Shown: piece after piece, positions 38,201 through 48,845 of the stretch
How positions within the stretch are numbered: the first letter of the stretch is position 1
Layout: each line of letters opens with the position of its first letter
NCBI GenBank assembly: GCA_947172415.1
Contig: OX359199.1
Location: forward strand, 7,393,884 to 7,457,883
Source: Chondrosia reniformis
Taxonomy: Eukaryota; Porifera; Demospongiae; Chondrillida; Chondrillidae
Length of the DNA stretch: 64,000 nt
Direction: 5' to 3'
Notes under the pieces: model-generated
Seen by the model: the letters and a program-made list of their open reading frames with translations, nothing else
What the model was told of the DNA's origin: nothing
Database searches by the model: none
Position numbers and translations under genes: made by a program

Positions 38201-41200
38201 ATGCCGCTAAGGTGAGTGCTATAGGGCTGTTCCGAGTGTAGGCTAGATACGTAGCGCTGTTATTCTACTGGTTGCAGGTGACGTATGAAGCTGCAGGTTT
38301 CCTGGAGAGGAACAATGATTCTCTGCCCTTGACTGTAGTCTCCATCCTCCAGCACAGCACCAACCAGTTGGTGTACACATTCTTTAACAGACCCGAAGCC
38401 ATTAATGCAACTCTCAGAAGAAAGCCGCACCTCAAGAGAAGGTAGGAATTGTGATTTCATTTCTAAGGGAAGAGTATCTTGAAAGATTCTCTTGGTCATG
38501 TCAAAGAGATTAGGGAGGGATGGAGTTTCTAAATCCATCCTCCCAGAGGTGTATTAATGGTCCTTTTAATCTCCTCCTTCCATATCCATTGTGTTCTCTT
38601 CCCTTCATGTCCCCAGTCAGTTGCAGACTTTGAGGAAATTGTCCACCAACAGAAAGTCAACCCTCAGAAGGAGAAAGTCACAGATCAAGAGGTCAAAGGG
38701 CAACCAGAAGAGCGCTGGTGCTCCCAACTCCAACAGGAGCACACAAACGGTGACTACTTACTTCAGAGAGTCCCTAGAACTGCTCACTGAAAGACTTTTG
38801 GCAGCAGCACCACACTTTGTTAGGTAAGTCTAGCTCTTAGAAGTACAACCTCTCTGCCCCCCTCTTGACCTCGTAACCATCTGTATCGACACAGGAGGGT
38901 CCTCAGGTGGGTCCTCAGGTGGGTCCTCAGGTGGGTCCTCAGGCGGGTCCTCAGGCGGGTCCTCAGGCGGGTCCTCAGGCGGGTCCTCAGGTGGGTCCTC
39001 AGGCGGGTCCTCAGGCGGGTCCTCAGGCGGGTCCATGGGAGGGTCCATGGGCGGGTCCTTAGGTGGGTCCACAGGTGGGTCCATGGGCGGGTCTACGGGT
39101 CAGTCCATGGGAGGGTCCATTCTGGTTTCCCTCGCTGGTGAATGGTCTACTTCTCTGGCCCCTCAGGTGTATCAAACCAAACATGCTACAGAAACCTAAC
39201 AAGTTTGAAAATGAGTTTGTTCTCAAGCAGATGAGGTACACTGGGATGGTGGAGGCGGTGAGGGTGCGGAGGGAGGGATACGCCTTCAGGCCGTACTTCT
39301 CAGACTTTACCTACGAGTTTAGAGGAATAGCCTACAAGTATACGGATGAGGTTAGTGGAATCGGTAGACTTGGTGACATGTGTGTCAGAGCTACCACGAC
39401 TTGTACAGGTTCATCCGTCTGAGGTGTCCTGTCGTTACATCTTGGAGAAGGCTGGTATGAAGGGCTGGCTGATCGGAAAGTCAAGAGTAAGCACACACAC
39501 ACACTTGTAATGCGTGACCAGCCATTACATTCTATTTCTGCAGGTATTTCTGCGTTATTATCACGAGGAGCAGCTCCATGCACTCCTGAGAGACTTGCAT
39601 ACAAGAGCTACCAGAATTCAGAGTATCTGGAAAGGATTCAGGGCTAGAAAATTGTAAATTTCCCAAGACCATCCTGACATGCCTGACTGTTCTGTCTACT
39701 CTTCTCAGATTCGGAGGAGCACTCAAGGAGGCCAAGGCTCACAGAAAGCAGTTGGAGGAGTTCATGGCAACAATAGCAATACAAAGCAGTGGTATGGGCC
39801 AACTTTGAACTCTACCAAACCAGTATTTGTATGAAGAGGTCCTTCGTTTGTGAGATGTTGTGTGTTTCTGTAGATATTCCCGAGCGACTCATTGCATTAG
39901 ATCACATTGATGTTAGACTCAAAGACAAGAGGTTTCCCAAAAAGATGGAAGAACAGCCTCCAAAGGAGCCAAGGCTGCAGTACACTGGATTGGAGTACCA
40001 CAATTATGGTGTAGGCAATCATCACTGGCCTGGAGAGGAAAACCCTGCTAATAAGCCTCCAAAGCCTTGGATGGTGCCTACAATGTTCTTGCCAGCAGCC
40101 TCCACTAGTGCAGGCTACTACAAGGAAACTGAGAGCCAATCAGAGTATGGTCACATCAGTACGGCAGCTAATGATGTTGGCAATGAAGCAATGAATGGTC
40201 TCCAGGGTAATGAAGTACCAAATGAAGAATTACAGTCTCCTGAATCTCCGCCTCTTCTCCCAAGAGCTACAATTGTAACAGACAGCCAAACTGTCAATAA
40301 GGTATAGCAGTGTCCCCTCAAAGGAATCTCTAGCACATTGTACATTTGTTTCTTTAGAAACCCAAACAAGAGAGAAAATCATCTCCACTAAAGGAAGACA
40401 GTGGAGGAGGACTCAAGGAGTCAAAGGTTTATATACTTCTAACATAATAATATCTTGTACATTATATATGCTTCACATTTCTACTTTAAAACAATTGTAG
40501 GTTTCCAAATTGAGTAAGATCTTTGGAAACAAACAGACAGAAAAGTCAGTCATATTCTCTCATCTTTGAAATACAGTCCCAACGAAGTGACAAGTTTGCG
40601 TTTGTTAACTGTAGACCAAAGAGAGCAAAGAAGAAGAAGTGCTTGAGTGAAACTGATTCTGGCCATGTTGGTTCGCCACCCACTTTCCAGCCCCCTACCC
40701 CGCCCTCTGCCCCTCCCATGTCCACCAGCCCTGACACTGCTTCCCTCAACTCCATTGAGCTGGTCCAGGAGGCTCTCAGCAAACCTCACTCCTCAGCACC
40801 TCTTGGGTTCTACAAGGACTTGTCCATTGAGGCAGCCAAGGTACATAAGCAGCCATATTTAGCAGGTGCATGTGCCAGTCACATGACCAATCACAAGTGG
40901 TATCTAAAATGTTTACTGCCTTACATTAATAGATTGTTTTAACAGAAAGGGACGGTGGATCCTATCTTATATTACCAAATGAATTCAGGTACTTTGTCCC
41001 TCAAATATACGTAGTTGAACATTTTGAGTACGCATGTACATCATCTGTTTCAGATCTCCATTTGGTGAGGAGTACACCTTGATGGTCAGTGATGAGGCAG
41101 GTCCAAAGGCCTACCATCTTGCTAGGTACAGAGACAGCACATTGTTTGTGGTTCCACTCAATGGAAAAGTGCCCTCTAATTCCAAAGCAGAGACCAAAAA

Positions 41201-41712
41201 GTTTTTTACTCTAGATGTGTTGATCTTATACTACAGGTTAGTTCCTCTATAGAGAAGGAATCAGACTGGAATAGCCTGTCTGTATGTCCCAAACATGTAA
41301 GGTAATATGAGTGGTATTGCTACAATTAGGAATAACCCGCTTCCTGATGGTGTGTTAATGGGCGATCCTATCATTATTATGGGTCGTCATGTGGCAGGCC
41401 TGACTGCCAGTGGACCAACTGAAAAGAAGCAAGTCTTGCCAAAAGGAAAGGCTAAAATGCTTTATAAGAGAAAGAAATCTGAAAAGGTACTGAGGAAAGA
41501 TTGGGAAATTTAGAAGAAAATGCACATGACTGTCATGTGACCTGCAATTAACCCGATATTCATATTAATTTTGTATTACATTTTTGTATATAACAACTAC
41601 TTTTCTATGTATACCTTAATTTATTGATTTTTCAGATATCCGATGTACAAAGACTAAATACTCTTCCTTTCTGCACAAGACAAGTCTACAACATGCAGTC
41701 TCTGCCTAAATA
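35265..41712 (+). CDS. Unconventional myosin with IQ motif and C-terminal SH2-like domain
   Basis: Actin motor with about 23 exons. There is no N-terminal SH3-like extension or kinase: the motor begins almost at once with [15 protein letters not shown] and [15 protein letters not shown]-loop [12 protein letters not shown] lies in exon 35265-35627; switch [14 protein letters not shown] in exon 36331-36501; switch II/relay [20 protein letters not shown] near 37.55 kb; the loop-2 region (38.6-38.75 kb) is unusually basic; the converter-side block [12 protein letters not shown] starts near 39.17 kb; one IQ motif ([15 protein letters not shown]) lies near 39.63 kb. The motor resembles class III more than I, but the class is not settled. 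The tail is Pro/Ser/Lys-rich, then [33 protein letters not shown] and [13 protein letters not shown] give an SH2 fold pattern. Two last-exon outcomes are possible: read-through to TAG near 41513, or splicing at AAAAG to a final exon ending TAA at 41712. Confidence 0.88.
36164..36300. repeat. 18-bp minisatellite in myosin intron
   Basis: Several copies of CACCCCTGATCTCTGCCA with CCCTCTTCCAATCCA variants in myosin intron 2. Confidence 0.85.
36544..36617. repeat. 37-bp tandem duplication in myosin intron
   Basis: Two adjacent, nearly perfect 37-bp copies starting CTTGTGTCACATGCCAGGAG. Confidence 0.85.
37946..38093. repeat. 21-bp minisatellite in myosin intron
   Basis: About seven copies of a CCATCATTAGCTTGGACACGC-type unit running up to the acceptor of the exon that begins GGTTCTGATAAAGG; the acceptor region itself (CCCATCATTTGTACTTAG) resembles the start of the unit. 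Confidence 0.9.
38892..39115. repeat. 12-bp minisatellite in myosin intron
   Basis: About eighteen copies of GTGGGTCCTCAG and close variants between the donor at 38824 and the acceptor before GTGTATCAAACC. Each unit contains TCCTCAG|G, resembling the real acceptor CCCCTCAG|GTG. The long Pro-Glu-Asp frame on the opposite strand is an artefact of the repeat. Confidence 0.93.
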
Positions 41713-41966
41713 AGGACATACTAAACTATTAAAGTAATTAGTAATTAACTTGTCAAATATAGGTTTATTATTAAATTACTATGATCAAGCAAGCAGGAAA
41801 CATAGCTAATGTAGTTTGGCCATTAACAAATAAACACAATTAGCACAGCACTACTTGTTGACTCAATAGCAAATCAATTAAATGTTTACACATTATGTAC
41901 AGTCCTATGTAACAGCTAAAGTAAATAGTACATTTGGCAGATAAGCGGTGTGAGAGACACTCTGGT
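41713..41966. other. Short intergenic gap, convergent genes
   Basis: AT-rich 3' flanks of the myosin and 3CxxC genes. No other feature was seen. Confidence 0.5.
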
Positions 41967-42449
41967 CTAATATTTCTTCCAGCAACTTCTACCAAGTTGT
42001 TTACAAACTTCACATCTCTCCTCATCGTGAGGTCCTCTCTCGTCATCCAGTGCATCAGCCAAGTCGGTCAAGTCCAATGCATCATTTCTCCATTCCATTC
42101 TTCCAATCATCTTAAGATATGTCTCAACTGCATATGTGGCCATGCGTTTTATGGCTTCATCATCAAAGGTTGGTTCAGCTTCACCTTCACATCCTTTGCA
42201 ACCTTGTGAGAACTTGTAATGTATCCGCTGTTCCTTCAGGTCCAGTATGCACCAGGAGTGGGCAGAGGGCCAGGACCGACCACATCCCTCATGGTAGTTG
42301 AACCATGCAAAGGCTTTACACTTGAAGTATCGCTTACTTCCTTTTATGGCATCAATCTTTGGATTCTTAACATGCTCCTCAAAAGGTATATCTTTAGGTG
42401 TGACACTCTCTTCCTTCATCACTTGAACAATAACTGGATGGGGATCCAT
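41967..42449 (-). CDS. 3CxxC-type zinc-finger protein (RTP/ZAR1-like)
   Basis: Intronless frame of 160 codons; an in-frame TGA a few codons upstream supports the Met at 42449. Residues ~38 to 160 show the zf-3CxxC layout: KRYFKCKAFAWFNY, then HEGCGRSWPSAHSWCILD, then YKFSQGCKGCEGEAEPTFDDEA, an amphipathic helix, and a C-terminal ERCEVCKQLGRSC pair of Cys. This zinc-binding fold occurs in receptor-transporting proteins (some interferon-induced in vertebrates) and in ZAR1 oocyte factors. Cysteines and the W-x-SA-x-x-W core are all present, so it should fold. RNA binding or chaperone function cannot be read from sequence. Confidence 0.8.
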   Translation of the reverse strand: MDPHPVIVQVMKEESVTPKDIPFEEHVKNPKIDAIKGSKRYFKCKAFAWFNYHEGCGRSWPSAHSWCILDLKEQRIHYKFSQGCKGCEGEAEPTFDDEAIKRMATYAVETYLKMIGRMEWRNDALDLTDLADALDDERGPHDEERCEVCKQLGRSCWKKY

Positions 42450-42808
42450 TCCTTCTGGTCCTCAGAAATAAAATTGTGTTTTCGACTAAACTTTGAAAAT
42501 ATTTCCAGGAAATATTTGCATATTTACAGGAAATATTTGCATATTTATTGGGGAAAGTCCCAATGACATCAATAAAATTCACTTGGTACATTACATGCAT
42601 TCAATAGCAAAGCATCACAGCATGCACGCATATAACAGTGAAAATTAATAAAATCCGTTCACTTTATAAGCACACACACATATACATAAATACAGTGAAG
42701 TAGATTTCTATCAATTAAGTACAAATAATATATTTGCAATATTAAAAGTGAGAGGACAGTCTTACAAGTAGAGTGACAACACTAGTACACTAGGACACAA
42801 CTGTGCAT

Positions 42809-45800
42809 CTACATTGCTGCATTGGCTTGCTGTTCATGGAAAAGATACAAGTTATTAGTTGCAGCTATTGCTAGAATGTTGTCCCTCGGATGCCACACGG
42901 CGTGAAGAATCTTCCTACCATAATCTAAGGAATCTAACCCGACTTCTTCTCTCCGCCTGCGAGGGCCTTGAACTACTTTCTTGTTCCTAAGTATCTGGCC
43001 AAGCTGGCTCATGTCTCGGGAGGCTTCATAGCAAAACTCCATCTTTGGTTGACGATAAAAGATGCGAAAAAAGTTATTGTAGCTTCCAGTAATGACGCAA
43101 CTGTAGAGAAAGGAAAGTACATTATCCGTTATGCCACACCATACAAGTGTGTCAACTGCAATGCAGTGTTGAGTAGTGGATAACCGCCTACCAGCACACG
43201 TATATAGGAGGCCTAAAGGTCAGAGTGCACCCACCTATCATCGCCATTCCAGCCACACTCAAACTTGTCAAAAATAAAGTCATTTTCATAAAGGGAACAG
43301 AGTTTTCCTCTGAGGTACTCGTGGACTGGGTAGGTCTCCACAGGTTTACGCTCCATTCTCACGTCCCACAGCTTCAGCATAAGGTAATCTCGTGAGAGGA
43401 AGTTGGTACCACTGTGGCTAAACTTGACGTCCGAGATGGACGCAATAATTTCAGAAAAGAATGATCTATTTCCTGGGTCTTCCGGTTCCTCAAAGACTAC
43501 ACAACATCAGAAAACCAAGGTAACACATATTAATTATCAGCAATGACTTTCCCCAACTATACAATTTCAATTCAAGGACTATCATATGACATGACTGGTT
43601 TCACTATAGTTCAGCCCCTTTGAGGTACCTCCTACACTCACTTGCCATGCCCCTATACCTCCTACATTTCAATTGCCACGCCCCTATACCTCCTACATTT
43701 CAATTGCCACGCCCCTATACCTCCTACCCTTCAATTGCCACGCCCCTATACCTCCTACTCTTCAATTGCCATGCCCCTATACCTCCTACCCACTCATGGT
43801 CACACCCCTTTACCTCATGGTCACGCCCCTTTACCTCAAGGCCACGCCCCCACAGCACAGTAATGTGTGGGCCCTACCTTTAGAGTGCTGGTCACAGAGA
43901 GCTCTTTCTCTCATGTCACAGTATCTAATGACTCCTTTGCTGGTGCTGTACACAAGCTCACTGCACTGCCTAGGGTGGAACTCGGCTGCTGTAATGACTT
44001 CTGTCAGATCCTCCATGTTCACTGGCTTGATGTCGACAGTGTCTACAAACAATTAAGGAACAAAACGGCCCCAATCTTCTAATCATTGGAGAATAACAAC
44101 CAGAGGTTACTTATCATTGGAGAATAACAGCCAGGGGCTACTAATCATTGGGGAATAACAACCAGAGGTTACTTATCATTGGAGAATAACAGCCAGAGGG
44201 GCACTTATAAGCTGTAGAGGATACTAAATGACCTGTCAGTGGTCTCAATGTGCCAGATGTTGACTCTGAGGTCGTCCGCTGAGAGGAAGGTGTAGTCGTC
44301 ACTGCTGACAGAGATAGAGTTTATGTGATAGGTGTGGGCGTTGGCAAACACTCTTCTGGGCATGGCTTCGATACTTATATCGTTTGTGGATCTTCGAGGA
44401 ACTTTCAGTTCAGTAATTGTGCTCTGATCCTTTGGTCTTCCATCTTGATCCAGGAGGTTCCATCCGTGAAAATTCCTCCACTTTTCACTAATCTTCCATA
44501 ATTTTACAGTTTTATCTGTAAAACAACAGAAGTACAATATCTTCACTTGATCACCTTTCCAGTCACATAACATCATTACAGGCAATGTAGTCATTAGCAG
44601 TGACGTCACTATATAATCCACACCAATGCTCCTGGGGGCTGGCTTCAGGGAAAGTACAGTACAGAATAGGATACAGCAGCAAAGGAGAATAATGGCTCTC
44701 CGTGACAAGTGTTCAATATTGATATGATAGGCGTGGCATTAGAGAAGAAATTGAAGAACGTGACACATTACTAGAGAACTTCTGTGAGATGATACTTCAG
44801 AGGTTACCTGACAAGGTTTAGGGTTGCATAACACTCAACTACATATCCTCAAACAGTACATCTAACACATGTACACCCGTACCATTCGTTGTCAGTAAGA
44901 ACAAGGATGCACCAGACTTGCGTAACCATCTAATCTTGTTTATCTTCTCCTCAATCTCCAAACTCTTTAGATAATCAAATTCTGGCTCGTGACTTTGAAA
45001 AGTGCTGTACACATTATAGTCACATCTGAATGGAGACGGCCCATCTACAGGCTAACAAGAGATAGAAGTATGTGAATGGAGACGGCCCATCTACAGGCTA
45101 ACAAGAGATAGAAGTATATGAATGAAGACGGCCGTTCTACAGGCTAATAAGATATAGAAGTATATGAATGAAGACGGCCGTTCTACAGGCTAATAAGAGA
45201 TAGAAGTATATGAATGAAGACGGCCGTTCTACAGGCTAATAAGATATAGAAGTATGTGAATGGAGACGGCCGTTCTACAGGCTAACAAGAGATAGAAGTA
45301 TATGAATGGAGCGGCCGTTCTACAGGCTAACAAGAGATAGAAGTATGTGAATGAAGACGGCCGTTCTACAGGCTAACAAGAGATAGAAGTATGTGAATGA
45401 AGACGGCCATTAAGTATACAAATAATTATTGTGATAAACAGACCACAACTGTTTAATCTCTCTATATCATTTGTAACAGTTGCAGCCCTCCATACTTGTA
45501 TAGGGTGAACATCGGGGTGTTCCTGGCAACACACTTAAAGGGTTTCAAGCACAATCTAACAAGAACATTCACTTTCAATAAGTACTTCACTCTCGCACAT
45601 GCTAGGAACATAGAGCATGATTATAACAAATAATTACAGGTTACACTCAAGCTTGTAAATATCTCTCTCCACACGCCATCCACATACGAACATCACAAAG
45701 CATAATTTGAGTAAATATCACACCCATTGACAAATCGACGCTAAACTTACTGGCGGCAGACCGCCTCTTTGAAATATAACCACCCGTCCGCCCTTGTCCC

Positions 45801-46355
45801 CCGTCGCCAGGAACTCTCCGTCATGGTTGAATTCCACGGCCGAGATTATATCAGCTAGAGGAACCGAAATGATTATTTAGACCCAACATTCGCAGCAGAG
45901 TACTGCGATTGGACGTACCATCTGCTATTTCTTCTTCTATAGTTCCTTTGACCTGTGAAAAGCACCATGGAATCTCTCCTACGGCTCCCTCAACTGCTCC
46001 TCCTGTAAGAGACGAAGGAATGGATTACTTTCAATCTGTTAACTGAAAATAAAATTGTTAGAGACTAGATTTACACTATGTAACAAATGTATAGCTTGTT
46101 TACTACTCAAGAAGCATCAAATTGGACGTCTTGAACAAATTATAAAAAATAACAAAGTGATTTACCGGTTCTTCCTCCGGACATTGCAATCGCCATTTTA
46201 ATTGAACTGCAAGAATAAAATGAATATCATGAAACAATATGGCAATAAACAGGTTGCGTGCATAAGCACTTTAAAGCAAAGATATAGTTGCAACCGAAGA
46301 AGAACTCGATTCTTACCTTTAGAAAGTCCCTAGGATCAGCCATTTTTTCTCTCAT
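42809..46355 (-). CDS. PP2A regulatory subunit B55 (PPP2R2 family)
   Basis: WD40 beta-propeller that targets the PP2A holoenzyme to substrates. Diagnostic strings of the family: [179 protein letters not shown] and [25 protein letters not shown], ending at TAG 42809-42811. About nine exons. Two candidate first exons exist: 46317-46355 ([13 protein letters not shown]) and 46166-46196 ([11 protein letters not shown]), the second joining exon 45919-46002. Copy of the family is complete. Vertebrate isoform letter cannot be assigned. Confidence 0.94.
43625..43850. repeat. 31-bp minisatellite in PPP2R2 intron
   Basis: About seven copies of a unit containing CACGCCCCTATACCTCCTAC, degenerating towards 43,850. 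Confidence 0.9.
44085..44200. repeat. 31-bp tandem repeat in PPP2R2 intron
   Basis: About four copies of a unit with ATCATTGGAGAATAACARCC followed by AGRGGYTACT. Confidence 0.85.
45027..45410. repeat. 46-bp minisatellite spanning an exon edge of PPP2R2
   Basis: Nine copies (the last partial) starting near 45027, 45073, 45119, 45165, 45211, 45257, 45303, 45348 and 45394. The first copy overlaps the first ~17-20 coding bases of the exon reading [15 protein letters not shown] and its 3' splice site on the minus strand, so the intron carries eight further copies of the acceptor and exon start. Later copies have substitutions (GGCCGTTC versus GGCCCATC). Confidence 0.92.
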
Positions 46356-46530
46356 AAAATATCTATATTTAGATGGCTATGAATTTGATTAGAGCAGTTA
46401 CGTGTTTCTCTGCTATGCAAACATTTGAAGTCGTTCCACTCTACGACTTGCACGATAGGCCGCAAATCATATCATCAGATTTAAATTATGAAAATAAATA
46501 ATATTAAAAAAAATTAAAAGAGCTTGTCAA

Positions 46531-48558
46531 TTAAATAGGCAACGAAAGTCTCCTAGACATGCCTTTACTGAGTGAAGCAAAGGAGACTGTTCTGAGAAGG
46601 CTAGGCCCGCTTGCTGTGTGAACTCTTCTGTGAAAGAGGTAGACACTCAACAGCGCCATAAGGAAGAAGAGCAACATCAGAAGGTGGAAAGAGGTTTCAG
46701 TAAAGTACACAAATCTTGATGCTGAGCTTGAAGATGTTCCCACAATAGGAGAAATGGTTCTATAATTAAAGAACAGATTCACATAGTAACAACAATCACA
46801 TCTACAAATAGTCAATTTTTAGACAATTACTGCATACAAATGTACCTGATGGGTAGGCATCTAGTGTGATAAATAGCCGCTCCAAGAGCCCATTGGAGAC
46901 TGCGACCTTTGATGAACTCTGCAGAGGTGAACATTCTCGTGTCATTTGCAAATCCAAACCCTTCATGGAGAACTACAGACATCCAGGCAGCCTTGAAGCA
47001 CTGTGTCCTAACCAGCAGAGGACAGCCAGGTCAGTCTACAAGACACCTTACAATACATTGGCACACTCACTTGAACCGATCCTCTGAAGCAAGAGGAAAC
47101 AATTTGACTGCGTACCAATGCTGCAGTTTAGACCAGCGATTTGAGCAAAACTCCTAAGGATTGCAAGACAATGCTTAGGAAGGGCTACAAAGGTTAGTTA
47201 AATACTCACTGCAGCTGCCTCCTCAAACTTCTCTTTGCTGTACCCTCCCCCCATCAGGAAGACGTCTTGCATTGTGTACCAAAACTCAGAGAAACCATAA
47301 AACTGCATGTTGTAGTCGATGGGTGGTTTGACAAAGATGTCTGTTGTACAGGCAGAAAACTTTTCCTTCTCTGAACAGTTTGAAGGAGCTGTCAGCACAG
47401 AGAGAAGGCTACTCCTGCAATCCTTGAAATTGCCTGTTCCATGTATAGTCAGCCGCTTCCCCTTGTCCTCTAGGTCCTCGTGCATGTCCACCGGAGAACA
47501 GGGGTCCAGCAACTTGGAAGCCACAGTGGAGGCATCAGTAGTAGCCCATGGGCTCTTAGAGGCTAGGTAGCGTCTCCTGGCCTCGTTAGCACCAAATCCA
47601 AGATAGGTTGTGACAAATAGCTTAAACACATAATCACTGTTCATACCACAGCTCAAGTCAATGTCTACTATTTTATCTCCAAACACTTGTGGGACCTGTG
47701 AGGTAAAGGAGCAATACTTTAGATTCCTTATACCGTTACCTAGCAACAAAGGCTTCATATTCAAAAGCACAACATTTAAGATGGCATGGCTGGTTGTACT
47801 ACACATTACCTTATCAGAGACTTCAAAGGCTATCTGCATTGACCCGCCCCCCAAGTCCAACGAACCGACCGTCCCCACACTCCCTCTCCCGCTTGTCAAC
47901 TCCCCCAACAGGTAGTTTAGGGCTATCCAACTAAACACACCTACACATAATAACAGGGTCTTCCTCACATACATTGAATATGGCAGCAGTTAATACTCTT
48001 GCCTTCATCTCTTCCAGATATGACTCTAACATTATCCTCTGACAAGAGGAAGTCGTAGTGGAGAGGAATATGGACTCGAAGGGTCTGAAGTATGTCCCTA
48101 CTGGCATGGGGTGGGATCAGTCGGAGACCGGCTGTGGCCAGTATGAAGAGAGAGGTGCTCTTATGAGCTTCGCCAGGAATATGGCTGGCTGCATAGTTCA
48201 GAAGGGGCTGGATGTACCTGAACGCGCTGGATGGGTCCTCTGCACAGGAGCTCAGACCCGGCTCAATCTTCATGTAAAGAGCAGTGCCCATGGCGTCCGT
48301 CATCTGATCGATGCTCAGCAAGTCGCTCCCTGACCCCGAGTGCGGTGGCCACTCGTACAGGTACACGCGACTACCACTACTTCCCGCGTCTATAACGACA
48401 GCATAGCTCAGGTCATCTCTCGGATGGCTTAAAGTGGGAGACAGAGGCGTAAAACTAACAACAATAGTCAGAAGAGTTGTACAGAAGAGAAAGAAGAGGA
48501 TAAATATTAAAATTCTTTTCTTCCTTTTTGACCCTTGAAGTTTCTTAGTTGCCTTCAT
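46531..48558 (-). CDS. Ectonucleoside triphosphate diphosphohydrolase, ENTPD4/7-like
   Basis: GDA1/CD39 nucleotidase that hydrolyses nucleoside tri/diphosphates in the lumen of the Golgi/endomembranes or outside the cell. Start Met 48558; a short basic cytosolic tail is followed by a membrane anchor at residues ~16-38. Apyrase conserved regions: ACR1 VIDAGSSGSRVYLYEW, ACR2 LFILATAGLRLIP, ACR3 EGVFSWIALNYLLGE, ACR4 SLDLGGGSMQIAFE and ACR5 QFYGFSEFWYT. Catalytic Glu (in ACR3) and the Gly-rich phosphate-binding loops are intact. Further exons carry FCSNRWSKLQHW and ALGAAIYHTRCLP; the last exon has the C-terminal membrane segment (LLMLLFFLMALLSVYLF) and stop at 46531. The two-anchor topology and strings such as MKIEPG and YGFSEF favour the ENTPD4/7 branch. 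One 117-bp intron near 47.7-47.8 kb keeps frame without stops. Confidence 0.9.
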
Positions 48559-48845
48559 ACTCAATTCCTGTCCACACGGGGTCTCGCACCATCTGGTGAC
48601 ACTATTTGGAGACGGAACGGAACGCTTTCAGGAAGATATGACATACGCATTGCATTATCAGGCGTTTAGGAAACAAATAAGCGCCTCTTCCACTAAAGCG
48701 CTAATCGCAAATTGCTCTCCATACTTGATGTGGTAAACCGGTCATTCTACGACATCCAAGAAAAGTCTAAAATATTTAGTAAACTACTTCTCTGCTACTA
48801 AACTATATCACTGTCTGCTACAGATAAATAAAAAAATAAGAGAAT
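48559..48845. promoter_or_regulatory. Putative bidirectional promoter (ENTPD / NT5C2-like)
   Basis: 287 bp between divergent starts of two nucleotide-hydrolysing enzymes. Inferred from spacing. Confidence 0.4.

Noticed and set aside
38830..39084. 84-codon Asp-Pro-Pro-Glu repeat frame on minus strand
   Set aside because: It is produced by the intronic 12-bp minisatellite of the myosin gene.
47198..47974. Single 258-codon ENTPD exon
   Set aside because: Codons around 47,700-47,813 do not match the family and are bounded by GT/AG signals, so this stretch is an in-frame intron and not coding.
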